NCBI RefSeq assembly: GCF_001553605.1
Contig: NZ_CP014229.1
Location: 2,322,501-2,386,500, forward strand
Source of the DNA: Desulfovibrio fairfieldensis
GTDB taxonomy: Bacteria; Desulfobacterota; Desulfovibrionia; Desulfovibrionales; Desulfovibrionaceae
Reading direction: 5' to 3'
Length of the DNA: 64,000 nucleotides
Of the stretch, positions 54,842 through 62,562 are shown piece after piece; within the stretch, counting starts at the first letter, position 1, and the number at the start of each line of letters is the position of its first letter. The position numbers were made by a program, and so were the translations under genes. Below the pieces are notes generated by a model that saw only the letters and a list, made by a program, of their open reading frames with translations, ran no database searches and was not told the DNA's origin.

Positions 54842-55405
54842 TTAAAAAGAACTCACTCTGTGGACGGCCTCGAAAATATCGCGGTGCTGCACGCTCACGC
54901 GCAGATGGCGGCTCTGGCCCTCGCAGGCCAGCTCGCGGCGCAGGCGGCCCAGATCCGCATCCTCGGGCACCATGACCTCAAACACGAAGAGCGCGTGATC
55001 CTCCCCGCCCTCGCCCAGGATGGCCTTGAGACTTTCGATGTTCACGCCGTGGCGGGCGAATACGCGGCTCATGGCCGCGATGAGTCCGGGCTTGTCCGGA
55101 CCGTCGGCGGTGACCACAAAGGGATCGCACTTGAGGTCTTTGCCCCACTGCCCCTCAATGGCCGGACGCACCAGGACGGAGAGATCCACCTGGGCTTCGG
55201 CCAGACCGGCGGTGAGCTGCTCGCGCAGTTCCTCGGCGCTGCGGCCCTCCGGAGCCTGGACCACGAAAATGGCCGCGAACTCGCCGGAAAGGATGGTCTG
55301 GGTCACTTCCACGATATTGCAGCCCGTTTCACCCAGGATGCGGCTCACCGTGGCGACCACGCCGGGGCAGTCGCGGCCGAGAAAGGAGGCGGTGTATTTC
55401 TGCAT
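54842..55405 (-). CDS. Tandem ACT-domain protein (GcvR-like, UPF0237-type)
   Basis: 187 residues from the ATG at 55405 (CAAGGACAGTGTC site). Two ACT domains: 1-90 (KYTASFLGRDCPGVVATVSRIL) and 95-187 (TADGPDKPGLIAAMSRVFARHG). ACT domains bind small amino-acid-like ligands. GcvR is a related two-ACT protein in the glycine cleavage control, but here the neighbour is UPF0210, so a ligand-sensing partner for it is inferred. 105 nt before UPF0210. Confidence 0.85.
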   Translation of the reverse strand: MQKYTASFLGRDCPGVVATVSRILGETGCNIVEVTQTILSGEFAAIFVVQAPEGRSAEELREQLTAGLAEAQVDLSVLVRPAIEGQWGKDLKCDPFVVTADGPDKPGLIAAMSRVFARHGVNIESLKAILGEGGEDHALFVFEVMVPEDADLGRLRRELACEGQSRHLRVSVQHRDIFEAVHRVSSF

Positions 55406-55666
55406 GACACTGTCCTTGGAAAAGCGCCGGTTGCCCTGGAAATCGCGCCTCCGGCGGAAAGCGCACTTATACACGCAAACACGGGCACAGTTCAAGCCCG
55501 GAAAGGCCTTCCCGCCCGCGGCACGGTCGCCCCGGACGGCCGGACAATCTTGACGCTCCCGGCTGAATGGCATACCGTAACGCTCCTTTCCTGAACAGTG
55601 ACGAACATGACGGCGCGGGGCCTGGCCTCGCGGATCGTCAAGGCAGGGCCAGAGCGGGGGAATTCA

Positions 55667-57250
55667 GTGGAAAACCGGGAAAAGAAGAAAAAGCCTGTTG
55701 TCAAACTGGGCACCAAGTCTTCGCATGCGGCCTACTTCATGCCCATGCTGGAAAGTTTCGCCGCGCGCGATGATCTCAACGAGGTCATCAAAAACCGGGT
55801 CAGCAAAGCCTGTGACCTGCTGGACGCGGGCGTGCCCCTTTTTCCCAATGATTTCCACAAAGACCATGCCGTTTCCTGGGTGCTGGAAAAGTTCGGCGGC
55901 CTGGAAGGCGACGACCTGGAAAAACAGGAAGACGTCTTTGCCATTGCCGGGCGCATCGTCTCTTTGCGCTCCTTCGGCAAGGTGGCCTTCTTCCACCTCA
56001 TGGACCAAAGCGGCCGCATCCAGTGCTATGCCTCGCGCGAGCATCTGGACGAAGAGACTTACAAGATCGTCAAGAAGCTGGACGTGGGCGACATTGTGGG
56101 CGTTTCCGGCCACTTGTTCCGCACCAAGACCGGCGAACTGACCATCGCCTGTCGCAGCCTCAAACTGATCACCCGCTCCATGCGGCCCCTGCCCGAAAAA
56201 TACCACGGCCTCAAGGACATGGAGACGCGCTACCGCCAGCGCTATGTGGACCTCATCGTCACGCCGCGCGCGCGGGAGATCTTCGCCAAGCGCAGCCTGA
56301 TCGTGCGCGAGTTCCGCCGCTTCATGGAGGAGCACGGCTTCATGGAGGTGGAAACCCCCATCATGCAGCCCCTGGCCGGGGGCGCCACGGCCAAGCCGTT
56401 CAAAACCCACCATAACGCGCTGGACCTGGATCTTTTTCTGCGCATCGCGCCGGAGCTCTACCTCAAACGCCTGCTGGTGGGCGGCTTTGAAAAAGTCTTT
56501 GAGCTGAACCGCAGTTTCCGCAACGAAGGCATCGACACCCGCCACAATCCGGAATTCACCATGTGTGAATTCTACTGGGCCTACGCCACGTTTGAAGATC
56601 TCATGAACTTCACGGAGAAGCTCTTCGCCCATCTGGCCATGGCGGCCTGCGGCACCACGGTGGTGACATATCAGGGCCAGGAAATCGACCTCACGCCCGG
56701 CCACTGGAAGCGCCTCAGCTTCCACGACTCGCTTACGGAAATCGGCGGGCATTCCCCTGATTTTTACAATGATTACAGCAAAGTGCGCAACTATATCCGC
56801 GAGCGCGGCGAAAAGGCCGCAGACAGCGAAAGCCTGCAAAAACTCCAGGCCAAGCTCTTTGACCTGGATGTGGAAGGCAAGCTGATCCAGCCGCATTTCA
56901 TCTATCATTATCCCACGGAAATCTCGCCCCTCTCCCGCCGCAACGACCTGCGGCCGGAAATCACGGACCGCTTTGAACTGTTCATTACCGGACGCGAGCT
57001 GTCCAACGCCTTTTCCGAGCTCAATGATCCCGTGGACCAGCGCCTGCGCTTTGAAGAGCAGGTGCGCGAACGGGAAGCCGGCGACGACGAAGCCCACAGC
57101 ATGGACGAGGACTATCTGCGCGCCCTGGAATACGGCATGCCCCCGGCGGCGGGACAGGGCGTGGGCATCGACCGCCTGGTCATGTTGCTCACGGATTCGG
57201 CTTCCATCCGCGAGGTCATTCTCTTTCCTCTGCTGCGGCCGGAGTTTTAG
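55667..57250 (+). CDS. lysS: Lysyl-tRNA synthetase, class II
   Basis: About 527 residues from a GTG at 55667 (GCGGGGGAATTCA upstream); ATG codons at 55598 and 55607 are alternatives, as the start is uncertain. OB-fold anticodon-binding domain at about 65-180, then class II core: motif 2 RNEGIDTRHNPEFT and motif 3 GVGIDRLVMLLTD. Charges tRNA-Lys. An N-terminal basic extension (ENREKKKKPVV) is slightly longer than E. coli. Confidence 0.95.
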   Translation: MENREKKKKPVVKLGTKSSHAAYFMPMLESFAARDDLNEVIKNRVSKACDLLDAGVPLFPNDFHKDHAVSWVLEKFGGLEGDDLEKQEDVFAIAGRIVSLRSFGKVAFFHLMDQSGRIQCYASREHLDEETYKIVKKLDVGDIVGVSGHLFRTKTGELTIACRSLKLITRSMRPLPEKYHGLKDMETRYRQRYVDLIVTPRAREIFAKRSLIVREFRRFMEEHGFMEVETPIMQPLAGGATAKPFKTHHNALDLDLFLRIAPELYLKRLLVGGFEKVFELNRSFRNEGIDTRHNPEFTMCEFYWAYATFEDLMNFTEKLFAHLAMAACGTTVVTYQGQEIDLTPGHWKRLSFHDSLTEIGGHSPDFYNDYSKVRNYIRERGEKAADSESLQKLQAKLFDLDVEGKLIQPHFIYHYPTEISPLSRRNDLRPEITDRFELFITGRELSNAFSELNDPVDQRLRFEEQVREREAGDDEAHSMDEDYLRALEYGMPPAAGQGVGIDRLVMLLTDSASIREVILFPLLRPEF

Positions 57251-57262
57251 GGAAGCGCTGAT

Positions 57263-57404
57263 TAGAGCAATTTCACTTTAAAATTGCTCTAACGCCGCAC
57301 ACAGTGCGGCGCGCCGCGAAGCGGCGTGGATTCTGCCGAAAACCACGTTTTTCGGCAGAATGAGCTTTTGAAACGTAGAGCGTTTCAAAAGCAAAACACT
57401 CTGA
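57263..57404 (+). repeat. Interspersed structured repeat, family 1, 142-bp copy
   Basis: Begins 12 nt after lysS with TAGAGCAATTTCAC and ends with AAAACACTCTGA. Four stems in order: TAGAGCAATTT/AAATTGCTCTA; CGCCGCACAC with GTGCGGCG and GCCGCGAAGCGGCG; ATTCTGCCGAAAA/TTTTCGGCAGAAT; CTTTTGAAACG/CGTTTCAAAAG. Same length as the copy at 46005 (142 bp). Confidence 0.8.
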
Positions 57405-57410
57405 ATGAGC

Positions 57411-57448
57411 AAGGCCCTCGCATCTGTCGGGATGCGGGGGCCTTTTTT
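57411..57448 (+). terminator. Terminator of lysS
   Basis: Stem of 14 bp (57411-57424 with 57431-57444, one G-T), then T6. Confidence 0.85.
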
Positions 57449-57458
57449 ATGTCTGTAA

Positions 57459-57613
57459 ACGGCGCGGCGGCCTGCAACCGCCGCGCCGTTGCCCGCGCCC
57501 CTCAGGAAGGGACAAGGACGCGGACCTCGGGAGAAACCGTCCTCCGGGGAAGCGAGTAGCGGCGGACGGCTGTCCGGACGCGGCGGTTCCGCACGTTACG
57601 GAGCCGCCGCGTT
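57459..57613 (-). other. Inverted repeats after the autotransporter gene
   Basis: Two GC-rich inverted repeats: a perfect 13-bp stem (57459-57471 with 57479-57491) and a near-perfect 14-nt pair about 57578-57613 (ACGCGGCGG/CCGCCGCGT). The first, read on the minus strand, ends in GTTTACAG, giving at best a weak terminator for the autotransporter. Confidence 0.5.
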
Positions 57614-57639
57614 GATGCGGATACAATCAGCCTTTCGGG

Positions 57640-60042
57640 CTAGAACTCATAGCGGAAGGTGCCGAACACGCCGTGCGCCGTGCTGTGGGCTCCTGCCTGC
57701 ACATTGTAGTTCACGCCGAAGCTGACGTTGTCGTTGCCGAATTCCAGACCGGCCTGACCCATGTAGGAGATATAATCCATGGTCTGGGTATCCAGTTCCG
57801 CCGTGCCGTTCACGCCGGTGAAGCGCACGTCGCTGCGGGCCTTGATGTCCCCGGACGCCGGAATCACGGCCAGATCCAGGCAGGGCTTGACGTGCCAGCC
57901 GTTGCCCGTGGCAATCTGCTTGGAGAAGGCCACGCCCACCGGGAAGGTCCAGATGTTCTGACTGATGCCGTCGCCCTTGAGCAGCGTGCCGCCGCTCTTT
58001 ACGTCGTATTCGTCGGTGTTCAGGCTCATGTAGCGCACGCCCACATGCGGGATGATGTCCAGATACTGGGTTTCCAGCTTGTACTCGCCGCGCAGGCCCG
58101 CGCTGATGGCATAGGCCGTCACGTCGCTCTTGAGCTTGCCCATCCGCATCCCGGCGGGCAGATCCTGCTCCAGCTTGTTGTAGGTGGAGGTGTAGTTCAC
58201 GTCGGCGGTCACGCCGAAGTTGTTCTGTGCCCAGCCCAGATACGCGCCCAGGCCCCAGAAGTTCATATTGTTGGTGGTTTCGTTGAAGTCGCCGGAGCCA
58301 GTGGCATAGCCGCCGCCGATATTGAAGGTGATGCCCGCGCGGATGGCGTTGTCAAAGGTATAGTCAGCGCCGATGGCCACGCCGCCCAGGCCGCCGCTGT
58401 AGTCCAGATTAAAGCCGCCGCCTTCCAGACCCCAGCCGTTGGAGCTCTGGTACAGGGGCATGATCCACATGGCGAAGCCGGTCTTGGAAGCGTCACCGGC
58501 GGAAGCGCCGGACACGGAACCGTCCATAGCCATGCTCTGTATGGCGTTGCCTCCGGGCTGGGCCAGGCTGGTACGCTGGGTCACGGCATTGCCCGCCGCG
58601 TTGCTGGCCGCCATGGTCATCTGCGGCACCGCGCCGACAAGCGCCATGCGCGCCGCGCTTTCAATGGTCACGGCGGCCTGCTTGGCGTCCGTGATATAAT
58701 TATTGTCCGTAGCGCGCGATAGGAAGCGGCGGCCGCGTTCGGCCGCAAAATAGTCGTTGCGCCCGGCCGCGTACATGCCCACGGCCAGTCTGCCCAGCTC
58801 GCCGTCCAGCGTGGGCAGCGCCTCGGCGGCGGATTTGGCCCGGGTCGTGACCTCGCCGGTGATGGCATCAAAGCTGAAACCGAGGAATGACGTGCTGCTG
58901 AGCAGATTATCGCCGCTCCAGCCATCCTGGTTGCCCGTCTGGGTGACGGTAACGCCCTTCGTGACGGTGTACTGTTGATTCGCTTTGGCCCCGCTGATGC
59001 GCAGTTTCGCGCCGTCATTCACAGTGACGCTGCCGTTGCCCTGAATCACGCCCGTGCCGTCCCCGGCGGACCGGGCGCTGACGTTAAACAGGGAGCCGGA
59101 ATTGAAGGTCAGCGCGTAACTTGCTGTGGTAGTGATTTTTCCGCTGTCCGCCACGGCCAGGGTTCCGCCGTCATTGACGGCCATGGTCGAATTTTGGGCC
59201 AGAACCAGCTTGCCCGCATTGGTCACAGTGCCGCCGTTCTGGGTCAGTTTCGCGGCATCCGTGCCGTTGCCCAGCGTGAGATTGCCCGCTTCCGCGATGT
59301 TCAGCGCGCCGCCCGCCATATTCACATTATCGCCGGTTGTGATGAGGCCGTAGCCGGTAACGTTGATGACGGCATTGCCTTCAATGCTGTTGGCTCCCAT
59401 GCCGCCGAACTGAATATGCGCGGCCTTGCCGTTGCTGCCGTTCATGGTGACTGTGCCGCCTTTGAACTGCGCGCCGATGACGGAACCGCCGAACAACTGG
59501 CTGTTGTCGTTCATCACGATGGCACCGTCGTTGACGATCATGCCCTTATAGCCGCCGATGTAGGCCGAGGCGGCCGTATCGCTCTTGCCGGTCAACGTCA
59601 GCGTGCCGCCATTGATGGTGACGGTATTGGCGTCAACGGTGGCGAGCCCCTGACTGCCGTCGATGTTCAGCGAACCGCTTTCCATCCTGAAGTCCATGCC
59701 CTGGAAAACGGGGTTTCCCGAATACACGTAATGGGTCAGGCGTCCGCCATCGCTGATGGTCAGCGACCCGCCGCGAATAATAACCTTTTTCGCCTCAAGG
59801 TATTGCGCATTCTGTCCCCCGACGTCGGTCGGCGACGTCTTATGGTTCGTAGCTGTGTAGGTTTCAGGGCCGCTGATGACCACTTCGTCATCGTTCCAGT
59901 TCGCAGCAGCCGCCAGGCCCGCGCCGCCCGGAACCAGCGCCCCGACGACGGCCAGAGAGCCGAAGACGTTGAGCAGGCCGCATTTTTTGAGTACCGCCCG
60001 ATACTTATTGACAAGATTCCCGATAGCGCCCTTCGTAAGCAT
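57640..60042 (-). CDS. Autotransporter (type Va secretion) surface protein
   Basis: 800 residues. An extended signal peptide (about 1-46; MLTKGAIGNLVNKYRAVLKK..., then hydrophobic LLNVFGSLAVVGALV). The passenger to about residue 470 is a Gly/Asn/Thr-rich beta-helix with repeats such as VTINGGTLTLTG, GAIVMNDNS and GGTLAVADSG, low in cysteine. From about 525 on is the beta-barrel (FAMWIMPLYQSSNGWGLEGGG...), ending with FRYEF, the terminal Phe needed for outer-membrane insertion. SD GGGAGG. Probably an adhesin-like surface protein, with variable expression suspected from the upstream repeats. Confidence 0.92.
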   Translation of the reverse strand: MLTKGAIGNLVNKYRAVLKKCGLLNVFGSLAVVGALVPGGAGLAAAANWNDDEVVISGPETYTATNHKTSPTDVGGQNAQYLEAKKVIIRGGSLTISDGGRLTHYVYSGNPVFQGMDFRMESGSLNIDGSQGLATVDANTVTINGGTLTLTGKSDTAASAYIGGYKGMIVNDGAIVMNDNSQLFGGSVIGAQFKGGTVTMNGSNGKAAHIQFGGMGANSIEGNAVINVTGYGLITTGDNVNMAGGALNIAEAGNLTLGNGTDAAKLTQNGGTVTNAGKLVLAQNSTMAVNDGGTLAVADSGKITTTASYALTFNSGSLFNVSARSAGDGTGVIQGNGSVTVNDGAKLRISGAKANQQYTVTKGVTVTQTGNQDGWSGDNLLSSTSFLGFSFDAITGEVTTRAKSAAEALPTLDGELGRLAVGMYAAGRNDYFAAERGRRFLSRATDNNYITDAKQAAVTIESAARMALVGAVPQMTMAASNAAGNAVTQRTSLAQPGGNAIQSMAMDGSVSGASAGDASKTGFAMWIMPLYQSSNGWGLEGGGFNLDYSGGLGGVAIGADYTFDNAIRAGITFNIGGGYATGSGDFNETTNNMNFWGLGAYLGWAQNNFGVTADVNYTSTYNKLEQDLPAGMRMGKLKSDVTAYAISAGLRGEYKLETQYLDIIPHVGVRYMSLNTDEYDVKSGGTLLKGDGISQNIWTFPVGVAFSKQIATGNGWHVKPCLDLAVIPASGDIKARSDVRFTGVNGTAELDTQTMDYISYMGQAGLEFGNDNVSFGVNYNVQAGAHSTAHGVFGTFRYEF

Positions 60043-60432
60043 AACATACCTCCCAGGAGCCTCCGCTCCTCAAAAATTCCTACGGAGCCCAATGCTCCCT
60101 TCCTTCGCCGACAGATGGACTGTCGGTTTCCGGCTGGGCTTCGAGAATTTGCGGGAGAGCTATCTTGATGGAATAATGAATATTTTTTTAAAGTAAAAAA
60201 CTGTGAAATTTTTATTAGCAATATGATATTGCAAATTTAAGCTGCTGGAAGTATCATCATCTAAATATTCATTGACAGTCCATCTGTTGATGAACTGTAG
60301 ACATATCGCCTGAGTATGCGTACAGACAGTCCAGCCATCAGCCGGAAATGCAGTCAACCAACTCATTTTTCTTGTTTTTTACGTCCGAAGTGACGCCCCC
60401 GGGCGGATTCCTTTCGCTCCTGCGGCCTGAAA
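60043..60432. other. AT-rich region upstream of the autotransporter, with interrupted inverted repeats
   Basis: A 24-nt sequence at 60263-60286 (AAATATTCATT and GACAGTCCATCTG) has its reverse complement upstream in two pieces: 60112-60124 (CAGATGGACTGTC) and 60175-60185 (AATGAATATTT), split by a 50-nt insertion. The enclosed segment (60186-60262) is very AT-rich, with a GCAATAT-G-ATATTGC palindrome, and looks promoter-like in both orientations. No gene is present. Confidence 0.65.
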
Positions 60433-60570
60433 ATTGACAAACCCTCGTCACAAAAAACGAGGGTTTGTCAATGGTCTGATCCCGCTTGACGACACAAAAA
60501 TCAGTCGCTGTACGGCACGACAAAGCCGTGACCTGCTCCTGATTTTTGGTCGCGTTGACCTTGTCAACGC
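60433..60570 (+). other. Three successive hairpins upstream of lolC/E
   Basis: A perfect 16-bp stem with 8-nt loop (60433-60448 with 60457-60472), both arms carrying TTGACA; a 9-bp AAAAATCAG/CTGATTTTT stem enclosing an inner ACGGC/GCCGT hairpin (60496-60547), with T5 before GG; and GCGTTGAC/GTCAACGC (60552-60570). No coding frame is credible. Possibly a small RNA with terminator or a leader of the lol operon. Confidence 0.5.
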
Positions 60571-60646
60571 TCTGGTACCGTTGCAAAGGTACGTTGCTCT
60601 AAAAAAAGTCTTGAATCTCAGGCCAAGCTGGGCCAGAATGCCGCAA

Positions 60647-61873
60647 ATGTCCTTCGAACTCTTTGTGGCCTTGCGCTACCTCTTTTCACGGCGCAAGCAG
60701 ACTTTTATCTACATCATCTCCCTGATGTCCATTCTGGGAGTGGCTATCGGCGTGGGCGCGCTGGTGGTGGTTCTGGGCGTGTACAACGGCCTGACCACGG
60801 ACATGCGCGACAAGATCTTGGGCGCCAACGCCCACGCCATTGTCATGTCCTATGTGCCCTCGGCTTTTGAGCACGACCAGGACCTGACCCAACGCATCCG
60901 CTCGGTGGACGGCGTCACCGGCGCAACGCCCTTTATTTACACCGAAGTGATGCTTTCCGCGGGCGGCGGCGTCAAGGGCGTGGTGCTGCGCGGCATCGAC
61001 CCGGCCAGCGCGCCCGAGGTGCTCTCCCTGCTGCACCAGATGCGTTCCGGTTCGCCGGATGATCTGCAAAAAGAGGGTACGCCGGGCATCATCATCGGCG
61101 AGGAGCTGGCCCGCCGCCTGGGCTTGGCCGTAGGCAGCCGGGTCAACCTGCTCTCCCCTTCAGGCCAGAAGACCGCCTCCGGCTATTCCCCGCGCATCCG
61201 GCCTTTTGAAGTCGTGGGCATCTTCAAGACCGGCATGTTCGAGTACGATTCCTCCCTGGCTTTCGTCACCCTGAACGCCGCCCGCGACGTGCTGGGCCTG
61301 CCGCCGGGCTTTCTCTCGGGCATTGAAATCACGGTCAGGGACGTCTTCAAGGCCGATCAGGTCGCCGCGCGCCTGTCCACGGAACTGGGTTCGCCTTTCT
61401 ACGTGCGCACCTGGATGGAAATGAACGCCAACCTCTTCGCGGCCCTCAAGCTCGAAAAGGTCGGCATGTTCATTCTGCTGGCCATGGTGGTGTTGATCGG
61501 CTCTTTCTCCATCGTCACCACCCTGGTCATGCTGGTCATGGAAAAAACCCGCGACATCGCCATCATGATGTCCATGGGGGCCACGCGCGGCATGATCCGC
61601 CGCATCTTCATGCTTCAGGGCACTATCATCGGCGTCATCGGCACGCTGCTGGGCTATGTTTTCGGCCTGAGTCTGGGCTGGCTGCTCAAGCGCTACCAGT
61701 TCATCAAACTGCCTGAAAACGTCTACACCCTGGACCATCTGCCCATCATCATCACGGTTTCCGATGTGCTCATCGTAGGGGCCAGCGCCATGCTGCTCTG
61801 TTTTCTGGCCACTCTTTATCCGGCGCGCCAGGCCGCCCGCCTCGAACCGGCCGAAGCCCTGCGCTACGAATAA
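60647..61873 (+). CDS. lolC: Lipoprotein-releasing system permease LolC/LolE
   Basis: Inner-membrane part of the ABC machine that releases lipoproteins to the periplasmic carrier. 408 residues from the ATG at 60647 (MSFELFVALRYLFSRRKQTF), with an N-terminal helix (about 20-45), a large periplasmic domain, and three C-terminal helices. Conserved LGANAHAIVM, DIAIMMSMGATRGMIRRIFM and QAARLEPAEALRYE ends. Only one such gene is present, so it may serve as a LolC/LolE homodimer. The frame extends upstream into the hairpin region, but that part is not coding. No strong ribosome binding site. Confidence 0.93.
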   Translation: MSFELFVALRYLFSRRKQTFIYIISLMSILGVAIGVGALVVVLGVYNGLTTDMRDKILGANAHAIVMSYVPSAFEHDQDLTQRIRSVDGVTGATPFIYTEVMLSAGGGVKGVVLRGIDPASAPEVLSLLHQMRSGSPDDLQKEGTPGIIIGEELARRLGLAVGSRVNLLSPSGQKTASGYSPRIRPFEVVGIFKTGMFEYDSSLAFVTLNAARDVLGLPPGFLSGIEITVRDVFKADQVAARLSTELGSPFYVRTWMEMNANLFAALKLEKVGMFILLAMVVLIGSFSIVTTLVMLVMEKTRDIAIMMSMGATRGMIRRIFMLQGTIIGVIGTLLGYVFGLSLGWLLKRYQFIKLPENVYTLDHLPIIITVSDVLIVGASAMLLCFLATLYPARQAARLEPAEALRYE

Positions 61874-61875
61874 TC

Positions 61876-62562
61876 ATGTCCGAGCTCTACAAATTTTCTG
61901 ACGTGGGAAAAAAGTTTTCCGGGCCTGGAGAAAATCTTGAAATTTTCAAGAATATCAATTTGATTGTGGAAGAAGGCGAAGCCCTGGCCATTGTGGGGGC
62001 TTCCGGTTCCGGCAAGTCCACCCTCTTGCATCTTATGGGGGCTCTTGATACTCCAAGCACGGGCGTCGTGGCCTTTGACGGCCGGGATATGGCCCTGATG
62101 AGCCCGGACCGGAAAGCAGCTTTCCGCAATAAAACCTTGGGCTTTGTTTTTCAGTTCCATCATCTCCTGCCGGAATTTTCGGCACTGGAAAACGTGTCCA
62201 TGCCCGCCCTCATCGGCGGCGCGCGCCGGACCGCCGTATTGCTCGAAGCCCGCGCCATGCTGGAGCGGGTAGGCTTGGCCGCCCGCGCGGACAGCAAGAT
62301 TGCCACCCTGTCAGGCGGCGAGCGCCAACGGGTAGCCATCGCCCGCGCGGTCCTGTTGCGGCCGCGCGTCCTTCTGGCCGACGAACCTACCGGCAATCTG
62401 GATGAAATCAGCGGCGCCCAGGTGGGGGATCTGCTGCAGGAACTCAACCGCGAACTGGGCATGACCCTGATAGTGGTGACGCATAATCTGGAATTGGCCG
62501 CCAGAATGGACCGCGGCCTGGAACTTAGAGCGGGGGCTCTGTATGAGAAGTCTTTTGCATAG
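61876..62562 (+). CDS. lolD: Lipoprotein-releasing ABC transporter ATPase LolD
   Basis: 228 residues. Walker A GASGSGKST, signature LSGGERQRVA, Walker B VLLADEPTGNLD and the LolD-type FQFHHLLPEFSALENV motif. Energises release of lipoproteins. Starts 2 nt after lolC. The first 60 codons are richer in A/T than the neighbours. Confidence 0.96.
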   Translation: MSELYKFSDVGKKFSGPGENLEIFKNINLIVEEGEALAIVGASGSGKSTLLHLMGALDTPSTGVVAFDGRDMALMSPDRKAAFRNKTLGFVFQFHHLLPEFSALENVSMPALIGGARRTAVLLEARAMLERVGLAARADSKIATLSGGERQRVAIARAVLLRPRVLLADEPTGNLDEISGAQVGDLLQELNRELGMTLIVVTHNLELAARMDRGLELRAGALYEKSFA

